From Verrucomicrobiaceae bacterium (GTDB lineage: Bacteria; Verrucomicrobiota; Verrucomicrobiia; Verrucomicrobiales; Verrucomicrobiaceae): a stretch of DNA of 64,000 nucleotides. The position numbers and the translations under genes are program-made. The stretch's first letter is position 1. Every line of letters begins with the position of its first letter. Shown in pieces: positions 63,877 through 64,000 of this stretch. The notes beneath the pieces were generated by a model. That model was not told the DNA's origin. It saw only the letters and a program-made list of their open reading frames with translations, and searched no databases. The stretch lies in the NCBI GenBank assembly GCA_027486585.1, contig JAIXOU010000101.1, forward strand, positions 21,134 through 85,133, in the 5' to 3' direction.

Positions 63877-64000
63877 GAGAGGTTAGTGCACTTAAATCGG
63901 AGTTTCTCAGCCTCAAAGCGCATGTATCTTGGTGTTGAATCTTTGATGGATAAGATATTTTAAAGAAAATATTAAGATTTATTGACGAGATTGTAAGTAA

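Noticed and set aside
1..64000. CRISPR array, insertion sequence or prophage genes.
   Set aside because: I saw no regularly spaced repeats, no transposase or integrase frames and no phage structural genes in the window.

Overview
The window looks like a chromosomal segment of a Verrucomicrobiota bacterium, probably of the Verrucomicrobium/Prosthecobacter kind. The assignment is inferred from gene content, not from a marker gene. The supporting content is a Tat-exported DUF1501 protein, large secreted beta-sandwich proteins with a D-x-DGD-GLSNLLEYAL segment, a PEP-CTERM-type tail (VPEPSRSLLLG..RRRR), exosortase-associated glycosyltransferase families, an OFA-type transporter with its tiny companion, and a Gram-negative envelope (lipoproteins, outer-membrane barrel, Wza-like protein).

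Region 1 (1-24.3 kb) is mostly housekeeping. It holds a glycerophosphodiesterase, a phosphofructokinase, a PQQ-type sugar dehydrogenase, grpE-dnaJ, a STAS/PP2C signalling pair, two lipoproteins, cdsA-dxr, a 1664-residue secreted protein, an OFA-family transporter plus a 45-residue companion, a DUF1501 protein, tRNA-Ser(UGA), a ParE-type toxin with its antitoxin, miaA-aroB, a TlpA-like thioredoxin and a VanZ-like protein.

Region 2 (24.3-33.5 kb) begins the surface-polysaccharide locus. It contains a GDP-mannose/UDP-glucose 6-dehydrogenase, an ArnT-like GT-C enzyme, an acyltransferase-3, an AlgI-like MBOAT with an SGNH-like partner, and a Wzm/Wzt ABC exporter. Region 3 (33.5-39.1 kb) holds a PEP-CTERM remnant and three envelope or secreted proteins: an FN3-like protein, a HEAT-repeat protein and a four-repeat pre-peptidase-like protein. 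Region 4 (39.1-47.1 kb) holds GT4 enzymes, another acyltransferase-3, two intact methyltransferases, a membrane EEP-family hydrolase with a prepilin-like neighbour, and a broken methyltransferase.

Region 5 (47.4-63.4 kb) is a Wzx/Wzy-type assembly module. It runs from an outer-membrane barrel, Wza-like lipoprotein and Wzc-like tyrosine kinase through an Stp2-like GT4, O-antigen ligase, Stp1-like GT4, GT2, NodB-like protein and GT4. A convergent polyprenyl glycosylphosphotransferase and a DPM1-like GT2 follow. The adjacent genes from 50.3 to 60.6 kb mostly overlap or nearly touch, so they are probably one operon. No Wzx flippase and no exosortase is visible in the window.

The right edge (63.6-63.9 kb) carries a decayed second copy of the dehydrogenase/ArnT gene junction found intact at 25.6 kb. 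Two copies of this junction, one dead, therefore flank the polysaccharide locus in the same orientation.
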